A stretch of DNA of 64,000 bases from Parabacteroides distasonis (GCA_021531775.1 JAFBIU010000019.1:1-64000), one strand, 5' to 3'; positions 44,147 through 53,587 are shown, numbered from the stretch's first letter. Notes: generated by a model from the sequence alone, not told the origin. Numbers and translations are program-made.

Positions 44147-44866
44147 TTAGCAGCAACCTGAAGCCGGGCAGCAACCGCCTACACCATTCAGGAAGAAGAT
44201 AATTGTGATGATTGCGAAAGCTAAGCAGATGATCGTAGCAACCCACTTGGAGATGCACTCCCAACGGCTCATCCATACGGTGTTGTTCCAACCGATTGTC
44301 TGGATAGCACTCCAGAAGCCATGAGTCAGGTGGAACCACAAGGCAACATACCATACCAAGTAAGCAATGGTAATCACCAAGTTACCCTTGAAGTAGTAGT
44401 TGATGAAGGCAGCACCACTCTGCGGAGATACCATCGTGCCATCGCACAAAGCTACTTCATGATGACCCAACAATTCTGCAAACATCATGTGATACCAGAA
44501 CTGAGAGAAGTGGAGGATAGCAAACAGAATCACGATGATACCCAGTACCAACATGTTCTGAGAAGCCCATTCCACACCTTTCGGACGTGCGTTGATCGCA
44601 TAGCGGTCGTTGCCACGTGCTTTCCGGTTCTGTACGGTCAGCATGAAAGCATACAAAATGTGAATCACAAAGCCTGCAGCCAACACCAAGGTAGCTGCTA
44701 CGGCATACCAGTTAGCACCCAACATGCCACAAATCATGTCGTAAGCTTCTCCAGAGAAGACTGCCGCCACGTTCATCGACAAGTGGAACAACAAAAACAG
44801 AATGAGGAAGATACCTGATATACTCATTATCAGCTTCTTCCCAATAGAAGAATTAAGTAACCACAT
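44147..44866 (-). CDS. frdC: Fumarate reductase/succinate dehydrogenase cytochrome b subunit
   Basis: A 239-residue membrane anchor with five predicted spans (first MSISGIFLILFLLFHLSMNV, last IICLAFAIITIIFFLNGV). Haem-ligand histidines sit inside the spans (for example FHLSMNV, FVIHILYAF, AILHFSQFWYHMM, LWFHLTHGFWSA), as in the diheme, menaquinone-reactive type. The Cys/Gly-rich tail (CCPASGCC) is unusual but seen in Bacteroidales homologs as far as I recall. It is the first gene of the operon, behind a near-perfect promoter. Confidence 0.93.
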   Translation of the reverse strand: MWLLNSSIGKKLIMSISGIFLILFLLFHLSMNVAAVFSGEAYDMICGMLGANWYAVAATLVLAAGFVIHILYAFMLTVQNRKARGNDRYAINARPKGVEWASQNMLVLGIIVILFAILHFSQFWYHMMFAELLGHHEVALCDGTMVSPQSGAAFINYYFKGNLVITIAYLVWYVALWFHLTHGFWSAIQTIGWNNTVWMSRWECISKWVATIICLAFAIITIIFFLNGVGGCCPASGCC

Positions 44867-44935
44867 AAGATAATAATTTAAGTTATTTAATGGTATTTAG
44901 AAAATACATTCCAATTAGCCCTAACCAGCGTTTCG

Positions 44936-44967
44936 CAAAGATATGCTAAATCCCGAAATAGTACAAA
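44936..44967 (-). promoter_or_regulatory. Consensus Bacteroidota promoter (frdCAB)
   Basis: On the minus strand TTTG (44967-44964), a 20-bp spacer, then TATCTTTG (44943-44936), 70 bp before the frdC ATG. It is the best match to TTTG-N20-TAnnTTTG in this window together with that of mutS, fitting high expression. Confidence 0.8.
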
Positions 44968-45023
44968 CCTTTTTCATGGTTTTCTTTAATAAAACTAATA
45001 ATTCATTTTACCATGGGTATATT

Positions 45024-45040
45024 GGGGGCTTGAAGCCCCC
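45024..45040 (-). terminator. Hairpin after TonB-dependent receptor
   Basis: GGGGGCTT and AAGCCCCC are separated by one base (45024-45040), 50 bp after the receptor stop. No T run, so a weak or Rho-assisted terminator at best. Confidence 0.4.
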
Positions 45041-45089
45041 ACATCCGATCCTGTTTGAACACGGATATACCTATTATTATAGGTAGCAA

Positions 45090-47159
45090 TCAGAAGATCC
45101 GCCAACTGACGCCTGCTTTCACCCAAATACCAGGCTGGGGGATATTGCCATGATCGTAATAGGTCTTGTTGAGTAGGTTGTTAGCCTCCACATAGACCTT
45201 GTAACGGTCAGCATCCCAAGCCAAACGGGCATCCAGCAACGAATAGGGGCTATAGGGGACCAAGGCTCCCGTGGCCGCTCCCTGTTGATACGCTTGATAG
45301 TTACCGACCCGATCTTGCCAACGATAGGCCACATGCAGGCCCAACTGTCTCCAGATACGGAAGTCAGCCTGTGCCACCACCTTGTGTTTCAGATACTCCA
45401 AGGCATACTTGGACTGAATGGTCGGATCGAGATCCTTGTCCTGATCAATATAGCTATAACCCAACTGAATTGTCCGGAAGAAACCATCCCAACCGGTCAG
45501 TTCGGGCAGATCAACAAGCCAAGAGGTCTCTACACCCCAGGTGTTGAGTTTTGTATGGTTGACCGATTTCCAGACGGCCTCTTCACCCTCAGACGTGTCC
45601 ATGATCCAGTCGATCATGTTCATGCCATGGTGGTGATACAAGCTGAGCGTTCCGCGAACACCCCCAGAGAGGTATTTCAACCCCACTTCGTAGGCATTCA
45701 TCTCCTCCGGTTTTAGGTATTTATCGGCCATGTGCCCACCCACCGAATAGTAGAGTTCCGTGAAGGTCGGCATCCGGAGTGAGGTGTTGAACGAGGCATA
45801 GGCTTTCCAATTTGAAGCAAACTGATAGCTGGCATCCACACCCGGATAAAAGCGGAAATTCATCTCATTGGCCGTATTCTTGACAGCAATCACACCAGCC
45901 GAGAGGGTAAAACGCTTCAAGAGGAGTGTATGTTCGGCATGAAAACTGATGTTGGTCCGGTTCAAGCCGACTGTATATTCCCCTTTGCCATCAGGAGCTG
46001 GCTTGGGTTGGTTGAGCGGTTCGCCCAAACCGGTACTGATGATGCCTTCATTGCGTAACTCAGCACCAAAGGCAGTTTTACCGATGACAGTTTCCAAATA
46101 GCTGTTCAGATTGAGTCCATAGACATCGGTCCGGTGATAGTTATAGGGCACCTTCTCGGGATGATCCCGAAAGAGTTCAAAACGGTCTTCGGAACGGTTC
46201 CAATAGACGGCTGGCCGGAAATGGAAAGCCGAACCCTTCGTTTCGGCTTGTACCGCTCCAAAATATTTGCGCGTATGCTCGAACTGGTCGTCATACTTCG
46301 CACTATAGAAGGTATTGGAACCATAATCTTTGTTGCTATAGCCTGCATGCCAACGGATTTCCAGATCCGATTGTTGATACTGACCTTGATAGAACAGCTT
46401 GGCGGTTTGGAAATCGGCATTAAGCGAACCAGCTTGGTTGCGACTGAAGCCATCGGTTCGGGTATAATTGCCAGAAAGTTGATTATTGAATCGACCTTGA
46501 GCGATATTGGCCCGTGCTCCACCACGAAAGAATCCGTACGATCCTCCTTCGGCATGTACTTCAACACTGCTGGATGGATTGGTTCGTGTAACGATATTGA
46601 TGGCACCGACCAAGGAAGAGGTTCCATAAACACGGCCAGCTGGACCCTCGAGCACTTCGATTCGCTCGATTTCACTTAAATCGACAGGAAGATCGGCTAC
46701 ATTATGACCGGTTTGAGGATCACAAATATTGATGCCGTTGAGTAGGATGGTGATCTGATCAAAGGTTCCTCCACGGATGCTTATGTCAGTTTGGACGCCC
46801 ATATCGCCCCGTTGGCGTACATCCACGCCAATCGCATATTTTAATAAGTCATTGACACTTTGTACTGGTGCAGTTGCAATCGACTGCCGATCCAGTACAG
46901 TTACCATTCGTGCGGCTTGACTAAGTGTCAGGGGCACCCGGCTTCCTGTCACTTCAATCTCTTCCAGTTCATAGAGCTGCAGCTTCTCCTGTTGCTGGAC
47001 CTGTGCCTGCAAGGGCTCGGTCAATGCAAACGTCAGTGTCGGGATGGTCAGAACTCCAATGAGTACGACCTTGTTCAAAGTTCGGAAAGCAGCATACGAC
47101 TGGCGGGAGAAATGGCAGAACCGAATCGCCTTACGGCTCTGAATCTCGTTTCCTTTCAT
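45090..47159 (-). CDS. TonB-dependent outer-membrane receptor (BtuB/FepA-like)
   Basis: A 689-residue receptor for TonB-driven uptake of a scarce nutrient such as a corrinoid or metal chelate. After an unusual N-terminus of about 55 residues (SRQSYAAFRTLNKVVLIGVL, then a hydrophobic segment) come the TonB-box-like LEEIEVTGSRVPL, the plug domain (TVLDRQSIATAPVQSVNDLLKYAIGVDV ... IEVLEGPAGRVYGTSSLVGAINI) and a 22-strand barrel ending in WRIF with terminal Phe. It has no carboxypeptidase-like domain and no SusD partner, so it is not a SusC protein. ATG 47159 is preferred; 47192 is possible. The ligand is unknown. Confidence 0.88.
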   Translation of the reverse strand: MKGNEIQSRKAIRFCHFSRQSYAAFRTLNKVVLIGVLTIPTLTFALTEPLQAQVQQQEKLQLYELEEIEVTGSRVPLTLSQAARMVTVLDRQSIATAPVQSVNDLLKYAIGVDVRQRGDMGVQTDISIRGGTFDQITILLNGINICDPQTGHNVADLPVDLSEIERIEVLEGPAGRVYGTSSLVGAINIVTRTNPSSSVEVHAEGGSYGFFRGGARANIAQGRFNNQLSGNYTRTDGFSRNQAGSLNADFQTAKLFYQGQYQQSDLEIRWHAGYSNKDYGSNTFYSAKYDDQFEHTRKYFGAVQAETKGSAFHFRPAVYWNRSEDRFELFRDHPEKVPYNYHRTDVYGLNLNSYLETVIGKTAFGAELRNEGIISTGLGEPLNQPKPAPDGKGEYTVGLNRTNISFHAEHTLLLKRFTLSAGVIAVKNTANEMNFRFYPGVDASYQFASNWKAYASFNTSLRMPTFTELYYSVGGHMADKYLKPEEMNAYEVGLKYLSGGVRGTLSLYHHHGMNMIDWIMDTSEGEEAVWKSVNHTKLNTWGVETSWLVDLPELTGWDGFFRTIQLGYSYIDQDKDLDPTIQSKYALEYLKHKVVAQADFRIWRQLGLHVAYRWQDRVGNYQAYQQGAATGALVPYSPYSLLDARLAWDADRYKVYVEANNLLNKTYYDHGNIPQPGIWVKAGVSWRIF

Positions 47160-47273
47160 TGTTTCTATATATAATTGGTAAAAACGTTGCAAAGGAAACT
47201 CTTTTTCTTGGTTCGTTATCCAATCAAAAAGGATTTAACTCGGCTTAACAGGCAAACGTCTGAGAAGAGGTGG

Positions 47274-47281
47274 CAAAGATA
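47274..47281 (-). promoter_or_regulatory. Bacteroidota -7 element (TonB receptor)
   Basis: TATCTTTG on the minus strand, 115 bp before ATG 47159, giving a leader of about 110 nt. I looked for a cobalamin riboswitch in it and see none. Confidence 0.5.
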
Positions 47282-47454
47282 ATTGAAAGGAGAAAAAGGC
47301 ACGAAAATAGCCCAGGAAAGTTTCAAAAATATATATCCACACTTTCAATATTGTTTATTTGAGGCGTTAAAACGCGCACAAACACCCGAAGTACGATCTT
47401 CCTTCAGGCATAGGACTTCATCGAGTGGCTAACAAGTGGTTTTCCAGAATCAAC

Positions 47455-47652
47455 TTAGCAGGCAGCCCATGAAGAAGCAGTCGTAGCGTAGAGTTCTTTC
47501 ATTTCTACAGTCTGAACCGTGTTCATTTGCTTTGTTTGTTGAGCTCTTTCCATATTATATACGCCACATACACGTGCCACGAGGAAAAGTGCGCTACAGA
47601 TCATCGGCAGAACGATGAAAACGATGAATGATATAAGAAGCATTGTAGTCAT
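47455..47652 (-). CDS. Small single-span membrane protein, 65 residues
   Basis: The frame from ATG 47652 encodes 65 residues: one strong membrane span (MLLISFIVFIVLPMICSALFL), a short basic/polar stretch, and a soluble tail rich in Gln, Thr and Ala ending SSWAAC. The frame extends upstream to 47847, but that part crosses a CATCTTTG -7-like element (47704-47697) and reads as non-coding. I do not recognise the family. It is divergent from susC and could belong to this locus or stand alone. Some tail features (MERAQQTKQMNTVQTVEM) suggest an amphipathic helix. Confidence 0.6.
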   Translation of the reverse strand: MTTMLLISFIVFIVLPMICSALFLVARVCGVYNMERAQQTKQMNTVQTVEMKELYATTASSWAAC

Positions 47653-48099
47653 AACTGTTGTTTTTATTAAGTTCGTAATCCATTTGTTTGACACTGCAAA
47701 GATGCATATAATATCGTACTCCTCTTTTGCAATATCCCTCATTAGATTTTCAATTCCAATCAAAATAGACGTGCCCCTACACAAATAATAAATTCTGAAA
47801 TGCCAGAAGCCGATTATTAAAAGCCCACTGTCATTTCTTTCATACAACTTTTACACTTTCAAAAATCACCTATCAGGCTTTCAAAAATTGCTTTTCTATC
47901 ATTTTTACTCGTTTAATAGCAGATAAAAATCTCTACAGATTTGGCCATAATCACTCGAAAGAGTGGCAGCATGACACTTCTGAAACAAAATCAGAGTCTG
48001 TTAAAGAATATTACTCCTTAACATAGCTTCTGTTAAAAAAGAAATGATTACCTTTGCGACTCTTAATAAAAACAACAAAAACTATATTACTTAAAGGTT
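47653..48099. other. Divergent promoter region of susC
   Basis: About 450 bp, A/T-rich. It holds a -7-like CATCTTTG for the minus-strand small protein (47697-47704), a short hairpin CACTCGAAAGAGTG (47952-47965) and the susC -7 element (48049-48056). I expect the HTCS binding site here but could not define it by eye. Confidence 0.5.
48049..48056 (+). promoter_or_regulatory. Bacteroidota -7 element (susCD)
   Basis: TACCTTTG, 43 bp before the susC ATG. The lack of a good -33 box fits an activator-dependent promoter. Confidence 0.55.
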
Positions 48100-51000
48100 A
48101 TGAACCTACACCTTAGAACACTCAGGATGATGTTGCTCTTAGGCGGACTGACAACAGGCATTGGTCAGGTCGTACCAATTACGGCAACCAATAACATCCG
48201 ATCAACACAACAAACGGGGCATTGCACCGGTGTCATTCTTAGCACAACCGGAGAGCCTGTGGTTGGAGCCTCTATCCTCGTTAAAGGCACCACCCTCGGT
48301 ACCATGTCTGACTTAGACGGCCATTTTGATCTGCCTGGTGTCAAACCAGGCTCAGTCATTCAAATCTCATTCATCGGTTACGAGACGCAAGAAGTAACCT
48401 GGCAGGGACAGAGTTTGTCCATTCTGTTGAAGGAGGATGCCCACGGGCTCGACGAAGTGGTCGTCGTGGGTTTTGGATCTCAGAAAAAGATCGACTTGAC
48501 GGGTGCGGTCTCACAAGTCACCATGAAGGAGGTTTTAGGTGACCGTCCGGTCATCAGTACCATGGCAGCCTTGCAAGGAGCCATCCCAGGTTTGATGGTA
48601 TCGGGTAACTCTGCTCCCGGCCAAAGTAAGAATTTCCAGATCCGTGGCGACCTATCCATCAACGGAGGATCTCCCTTGGTACTGATCGACAACGTAGAAG
48701 GCGACCTCAATGCCTTGAATCCAGATGATATTGAAAGCGTATCCGTCTTGAAAGATGCCGCCTCTGCTGCCATCTATGGAGCACGGGCGGCCGGTGGTGT
48801 GATCTTAATCACCACCAAGCGTCCGAAAGACCAGACACGCCTTTCATTCAATTATAGTTTTAACCAAGGTTGGGAACGTGCCATCGGCCGACCGAAACAG
48901 GCGAGCTTGACGGACTATATCGAAGCCTACGAAGAGGCAGGCTACTCCAACCAATATTGGGCAGGAAACGGACAGATCAGTACCTGGCGCGAATTGCTCG
49001 ACCAATACAGAGCCGGATCGCTTGCTGGCGTCTATGAGAACGGAATTTACAAACATAGTGATGGGGCGGTCTATTACCTGAAAGAGGGCGATCCGCAAGG
49101 AAATGCATTGGAAACAGGTGCTCTCTCCAACCACAACATTGCCGTGACGGGCGGATCCGACAAAGTACGTTTCCGTCTCTCTGGTAACTACAGTTACGAG
49201 AATGGTCCGATGCTGACCAGCAAAGACCAGTTTTCAAGAAAGGCCTTGACTGCTTTCGTTTCGGCCGACTTGAACCAATGGTACACGCAAGAGGTAACCA
49301 TGTACTATACCGACACGAAAGCATCTGCCCTTTCCAGCAACATGCGTGATCCCTATTCGACACGCCTCATCAGCTGGTATCCGGAGGGCTATATGCCGGG
49401 TGACATCCTGGGCAAAACGGAGGATTACATCATCGACTCTCCCAAGAACACCCTCTTGGTTTCTCCCGCGACAACCACCCGTAACTCGACTCCTCGAATC
49501 CAGCTCAGATCGATCATCAAGCCGATCAAACAGTGGGAAATTGTCGGTGAATACACCTTTAATCGAAAAAATTACAAGCAGAATAGCTATACGGGACTGA
49601 TGGAATATGCGGATGTGCAGTTAGCCATCCGGAAAGCTCCAGTCAGTGGCATTGATGTCTATGCCATCAACACAGAAGAGACCAAATACAATGCCCTAAA
49701 CCTCTATTCCACCTTCAAACTGGAAAAGGGACTCCATGCCGGAAGTGTCATGGTCGGCTTTAACCAAGAGAGCTCCTGGTGGGGAAAACTGAACACGAGC
49801 ATCGAACAACAATCGGTTCCGACAGTTCCCTCTTTTGGCGGTGGAACGGGCACAAAAAACATCACAGAAGCCTATCAGGAGTATGCGATCCGAGGAGCTT
49901 TCGGTCGTTTAAACTATAGTTTTGCCGACAAGTATTTATTGACGGCCAACATGCGTTACGACGGCTCTTCCAAATTTCCGAAAGAGAATCGTTTCGGTTT
50001 CTTCCCCTCTCTCTCGGTTGGCTGGCGAATGGGACAGGAATCCTTCATGGATTGGTCACGAACTTGGCTGGATGATCTGAAAATACGTGCCTCTTACGGT
50101 TCGATTGGAAATCAAAACATCAATCCCTACGGATACATTGCAGCCATGGGCATCAACCAAAATACGACTTGGTTGAGTAATGGTGACAAGATCACCTCCT
50201 TCAGTGTTCCCGGATTGGTACGTGCCAATTACACGTGGGAGACCGTCTCCACGTTGGACTTCGGTTTCGACCTGAACCTGCTCAACAACCGATTCCAAGC
50301 TACCTTCGACTGGTATAAACGTATGACGAAGGATATGTTGTCCAGTGGTGTGGAATTGCCGGCTACCGTCGGCACATCGGCTCCTTTGCAGAATGTGGCT
50401 GATATGCACACCAAAGGTTGGGAATTGTCTGTCAACTGGCGCGACCAGATTGGAGACTGGCGTTATCACATCGGCATCAACCTGTATGATTATCTCTCAA
50501 CCATCACCAACTACAACAATAAATCGGGTAACCTCAATTATAAGTACAATGGTTACCAGTTTGGTGAGATCTGGGGCTATGTTTCGGATGGATTCTATTC
50601 CATTGACGACTTCGACCCAGAGAAAGCCAAAGTGGGTACTTGGGTGTTAAAAGAGGGAGTCACTTCGATCAATGGTTACAATCCACAACCTGGTGATGAG
50701 AAGTTCAAGGATTTGGATGGGAATGGCATCATCAATACTGGAGAGGGTACAGTAGAGGAACCGGGAGACCGGAAAATCATCGGCAATTCAACACCTCGTT
50801 ATCAGTTTGGTGCACAAGCAGGAGTGGGTTACAAAGGATTTGACTTGAGCGTGATGTTGCAAGGAGTAGGCAAACGAGACGTTTGGTTGGGTGGTGCAGC
50901 CCTGTTCCCCTTCGGAGCAGGAGGCTCGGATGGTGTATTCCACCCGATCTTCTACAACCAGACAGACTACTGGCGGGCCAAGAGCTATGATCCGGAGAGT

Positions 51001-51321
51001 CCGGACTACATGGTTGCAGCCAATCCCGATGCCCAATTGTTCCGTATCTATGGACAAGAGGGAAATGTGGGTTCCAACACACGTACCAGCACCAAATATC
51101 TGCAGGATGGTTCCTATTTGCGCATCAAGAATGTGACACTCGCCTACACGCTGCCGGCACAATGGCTGCATCCGATCCACATCCAACAGTTGCGCCTCTA
51201 TGTCAGTGTCGAGAACTTGGCGACCTTCACCTCATTACCCAAGGGTTATGATCCGGAAAACCTCAAATGGTCTTATCCCTTCTACCGTACTTGGTCCATT
51301 GGTGCGAATCTTTCATTCTAA
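48100..51321 (+). CDS. SusC/RagA family TonB-linked outer-membrane transporter
   Basis: A 1073-residue transporter that takes up oligosaccharides with its SusD lid. Order: signal peptide (about 1-30), carboxypeptidase-D-regulatory-like domain (GVILSTTGEPVVGASILVKG, about 43-110), TonB box LDEVVVVGFG (118-126), plug domain (about 130-240, with VLKDAASAAIYGARAAGGVILITTK), then a beta-barrel ending with a terminal aromatic (GANLSF). There is no STN domain, so control is by the HTCS rather than a sigma/anti-sigma pair. The SusD gene follows after 18 bp. The glycan is unknown, as no enzyme is linked. Confidence 0.96.
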   Translation: MNLHLRTLRMMLLLGGLTTGIGQVVPITATNNIRSTQQTGHCTGVILSTTGEPVVGASILVKGTTLGTMSDLDGHFDLPGVKPGSVIQISFIGYETQEVTWQGQSLSILLKEDAHGLDEVVVVGFGSQKKIDLTGAVSQVTMKEVLGDRPVISTMAALQGAIPGLMVSGNSAPGQSKNFQIRGDLSINGGSPLVLIDNVEGDLNALNPDDIESVSVLKDAASAAIYGARAAGGVILITTKRPKDQTRLSFNYSFNQGWERAIGRPKQASLTDYIEAYEEAGYSNQYWAGNGQISTWRELLDQYRAGSLAGVYENGIYKHSDGAVYYLKEGDPQGNALETGALSNHNIAVTGGSDKVRFRLSGNYSYENGPMLTSKDQFSRKALTAFVSADLNQWYTQEVTMYYTDTKASALSSNMRDPYSTRLISWYPEGYMPGDILGKTEDYIIDSPKNTLLVSPATTTRNSTPRIQLRSIIKPIKQWEIVGEYTFNRKNYKQNSYTGLMEYADVQLAIRKAPVSGIDVYAINTEETKYNALNLYSTFKLEKGLHAGSVMVGFNQESSWWGKLNTSIEQQSVPTVPSFGGGTGTKNITEAYQEYAIRGAFGRLNYSFADKYLLTANMRYDGSSKFPKENRFGFFPSLSVGWRMGQESFMDWSRTWLDDLKIRASYGSIGNQNINPYGYIAAMGINQNTTWLSNGDKITSFSVPGLVRANYTWETVSTLDFGFDLNLLNNRFQATFDWYKRMTKDMLSSGVELPATVGTSAPLQNVADMHTKGWELSVNWRDQIGDWRYHIGINLYDYLSTITNYNNKSGNLNYKYNGYQFGEIWGYVSDGFYSIDDFDPEKAKVGTWVLKEGVTSINGYNPQPGDEKFKDLDGNGIINTGEGTVEEPGDRKIIGNSTPRYQFGAQAGVGYKGFDLSVMLQGVGKRDVWLGGAALFPFGAGGSDGVFHPIFYNQTDYWRAKSYDPESPDYMVAANPDAQLFRIYGQEGNVGSNTRTSTKYLQDGSYLRIKNVTLAYTLPAQWLHPIHIQQLRLYVSVENLATFTSLPKGYDPENLKWSYPFYRTWSIGANLSF

Positions 51322-51339
51322 CAAAAACAAACAGACAAC

Positions 51340-53433
51340 ATGAAAATCAAACATATCATTTTCAGTGGCATGACCCTCCTCACACTCCTGAGCGGGTGCA
51401 ACGACAGTTTCTTGGATAAGGAGCCGATCGGTTCGCTGGTCGAATCGAACGCCTTTCAGACCTACGAGAACTTCCGGTCCTATATGTACAACTGTTACAA
51501 TCTGTTCACAGACAAACGAATCTACACCAATTTCTCGGGTGGTAGCTACTATTGGGGCGGACAGTGGAACAGTGATTTCTATGCCGGATTGATGACCACA
51601 CGAGACAATGTCTTCAATCCGTATGCCTACGGCAGTAAAAGTATGGTTACCTCGTCAGACGACTGGAATTTCTCCTATCCCCGGATCGTCAACATCATGC
51701 TGAGCCACTTGGAAGACAGCCAACTGACAGAAAGTGAGAAAGAGCATTGGCGGTCGGTCGGATATTTCTTCCATGCCTGGTGGTACATGGAGTTGGTAGC
51801 GAAATATGGTGATATACCTTGGGTGGATAAGCCCTTGACCGATGAATCGGAAGAGGCGTATGCCCCCCGTACACCCCGGGCTGAGGTAGCCCAACTGATT
51901 ATCGACCGTTTGGAGTATGCAGCTGCCCACATCGGTGACTGTTCAAAAGATGGTGACAATCCTGTGACAGCTCATGCCATCAAGGCCGCTTTAAGTCGTT
52001 TCCTCTTGCGTGAAGCCACTTGGGCCAAATATCATGGACTGAACGAACCGTGGGAAAATTACCTGCAGAAATGCTTGAGCGTCTCTCAAGAACTGATGGC
52101 TGCCTATCCCACCTTACACCATGGTAACGGTTATAACAAGTATCCGGGAGCTGGCTATGATGAGGTGATGACCTCGGAAGATTTGAGCAAAGTAGCAGGT
52201 GTCATCATGTATAAACAATACCTCGACCCGCTGTTGCGTCATCGTTTCAGCGACTTGGTCCATGTAGAGGCACACCGGGCGGATGCTCCCCAGCAGACAG
52301 TCGATCTCTTTTTGATGCAAAACGGTAAACCGATTGCCAATGCCAACTCAGGTTTCAAAGGAGGAAAAGGAAAGGATTTGTGGGATTACTACGAGAATCG
52401 TGACCCCCGTCTTGCCATCAACTTCTGTCCGCCGGCACAGGCCAATGCTTATGTCAGCAACGGCAATCCAGACAACGTGGAGACCTTCAAGAAATGGCAA
52501 TTCTGGCAGGTAGGTGAGAGCCTGCAGAACCAAGGCAACTTTGTCGTAACGGAAGAGTATGCCGAAAAATTCCGTCGTTACATTGACTATTTCGGTGCCA
52601 ATGTCAGTTGTGAAAATGGTACAGGGGATGAATCCATCGGTTCAAAACGCTTACCCGGTCACAATTGGGGAGGTTCCATGACCCACTCTTCGCCCAATAT
52701 CACGAAATTCTGCCAAACGGACAATTACATGCGTTGTTGGACAGGCTACTATTTCTGGAAGCATTATACGGCCTGGGAAATCGGTAGTAATGGCTATTAC
52801 CAAACATCAGACAAACCGATCTTTACCATCGAAGAGGTATTGCTCAATTATGCCGAAGCAGCTTTCGAATTGGGCCAATTTAACCAAGCTGTTGCCGACA
52901 AGACCATCAACCTGCTTCGCGAACGGGCCGGTGTAGCTCCTATGGTTGTGGCTGAAATCGGGGCAGACTTCGATCCGAATCGGGATAAAGGAACGGCAGC
53001 CTGGACACAAGGATATGATCAACGGACCAATTACGAAGTGGATCCGGTCTTGTGGGAGATTCGTCGGGAACGGATGGTTGAATTGATGGGACAGGGCTTC
53101 AGTTTCTACGATGTGAAACGATGGCACAAAGCCCCCTATTTCACCAACCGACAACCGTGTGGTGCTTGGTTAACGGCTACGAATGTGCCTTACGGTACCG
53201 GCCTTTATACGGGTCAATTTGTCGATTATGATGAGATCCAAAAGAAGGGCTATGCCATGCCACAGAACAACGATGCCGGTTCGGGGTGGATCTATACGCA
53301 ACATGGTCCCTTGACAGTCGGAAGCGGATGGAATGATGCTTTCTACTTGGAAATGGTGCCACAAGATCAGATCAACTTGAATCCCAATCTCACACAGAAT
53401 CAGGGTTATGAGACCCTGTTCGGTTTGAATTGA
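51340..53433 (+). CDS. SusD/RagB family surface glycan-binding lipoprotein
   Basis: A 697-residue SusD-like lipoprotein that caps the SusC barrel and binds glycan at the cell surface. The signal ends LLSGC (Cys20), followed by NDSFLDKEPIGSL, the usual SusD start. The family core follows: TPR-like helices including YFFHAWWYMELVAKYGDIPWVDKPL and, near the C-terminus, EEVLLNYAEAAFELG, INLLRERAGV, and WEIRRERMVELMGQGFSFYDVKRW. It is longer than many SusD proteins (about 550). It is co-transcribed with SusC. Confidence 0.96.
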   Translation: MKIKHIIFSGMTLLTLLSGCNDSFLDKEPIGSLVESNAFQTYENFRSYMYNCYNLFTDKRIYTNFSGGSYYWGGQWNSDFYAGLMTTRDNVFNPYAYGSKSMVTSSDDWNFSYPRIVNIMLSHLEDSQLTESEKEHWRSVGYFFHAWWYMELVAKYGDIPWVDKPLTDESEEAYAPRTPRAEVAQLIIDRLEYAAAHIGDCSKDGDNPVTAHAIKAALSRFLLREATWAKYHGLNEPWENYLQKCLSVSQELMAAYPTLHHGNGYNKYPGAGYDEVMTSEDLSKVAGVIMYKQYLDPLLRHRFSDLVHVEAHRADAPQQTVDLFLMQNGKPIANANSGFKGGKGKDLWDYYENRDPRLAINFCPPAQANAYVSNGNPDNVETFKKWQFWQVGESLQNQGNFVVTEEYAEKFRRYIDYFGANVSCENGTGDESIGSKRLPGHNWGGSMTHSSPNITKFCQTDNYMRCWTGYYFWKHYTAWEIGSNGYYQTSDKPIFTIEEVLLNYAEAAFELGQFNQAVADKTINLLRERAGVAPMVVAEIGADFDPNRDKGTAAWTQGYDQRTNYEVDPVLWEIRRERMVELMGQGFSFYDVKRWHKAPYFTNRQPCGAWLTATNVPYGTGLYTGQFVDYDEIQKKGYAMPQNNDAGSGWIYTQHGPLTVGSGWNDAFYLEMVPQDQINLNPNLTQNQGYETLFGLN

Positions 53434-53440
53434 TACAAAA

Positions 53441-53484
53441 AAAACGGTCATTAGAAGTCACCACCTGGTAGCTTCTAATGACCG
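53441..53484 (-). terminator. Terminator for HTCS (and end of susCD)
   Basis: CGGTCATTAGAAG (53445-53457) and CTTCTAATGACCG (53472-53484) form a perfect 13-bp stem. On the minus strand it is followed by TTTTTTTTGTA, so its clear orientation is that of the HTCS gene; no T run follows on the plus strand. Confidence 0.85.
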
Positions 53485-53502
53485 ATTCCAACCAGCCTCA
53501 AC

Positions 53503-53586
53503 AAGCATCCTTAGATACTTGACAATGTATGTTTAGATACATGCCGAAGTATGTTTAGATACTTGGCCAAGTATGTCAAGATACTT
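53503..53586. repeat. Array of four 18-bp dyads at 22-bp period
   Basis: Four 18-bp dyads lie at 53503-53520, 53525-53542, 53547-53564 and 53569-53586, with 4-bp spacers GACA, GCCG and GGCC. Each has 6-bp arms around a 6-nt centre; the standard unit is AAGTATGTTTAGATACTT. One unit changes both arms together (ATGTAT/ATACAT), a compensatory change. The array starts right after the stop codon of the HTCS gene and lies before its terminator, so it is in the 3' UTR. Same geometry as 797-858. Confidence 0.9.
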
Positions 53587-53587
53587 T

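Noticed and set aside
47160-47280. Cobalamin riboswitch upstream of the TonB receptor
   Set aside because: I found no B12-box or conserved riboswitch core in the leader, so the corrinoid link stays a guess.
47653-47847. N-terminal extension of the small membrane protein to 130 residues
   Set aside because: The added part crosses a -7-like element and has no coding look; the 65-residue form starts cleanly before the membrane span.
53503-53586. Short CRISPR array
   Set aside because: The repeats are 18-bp dyads with constant 4-bp spacers; there are no unique 30-bp spacers and no cas genes.
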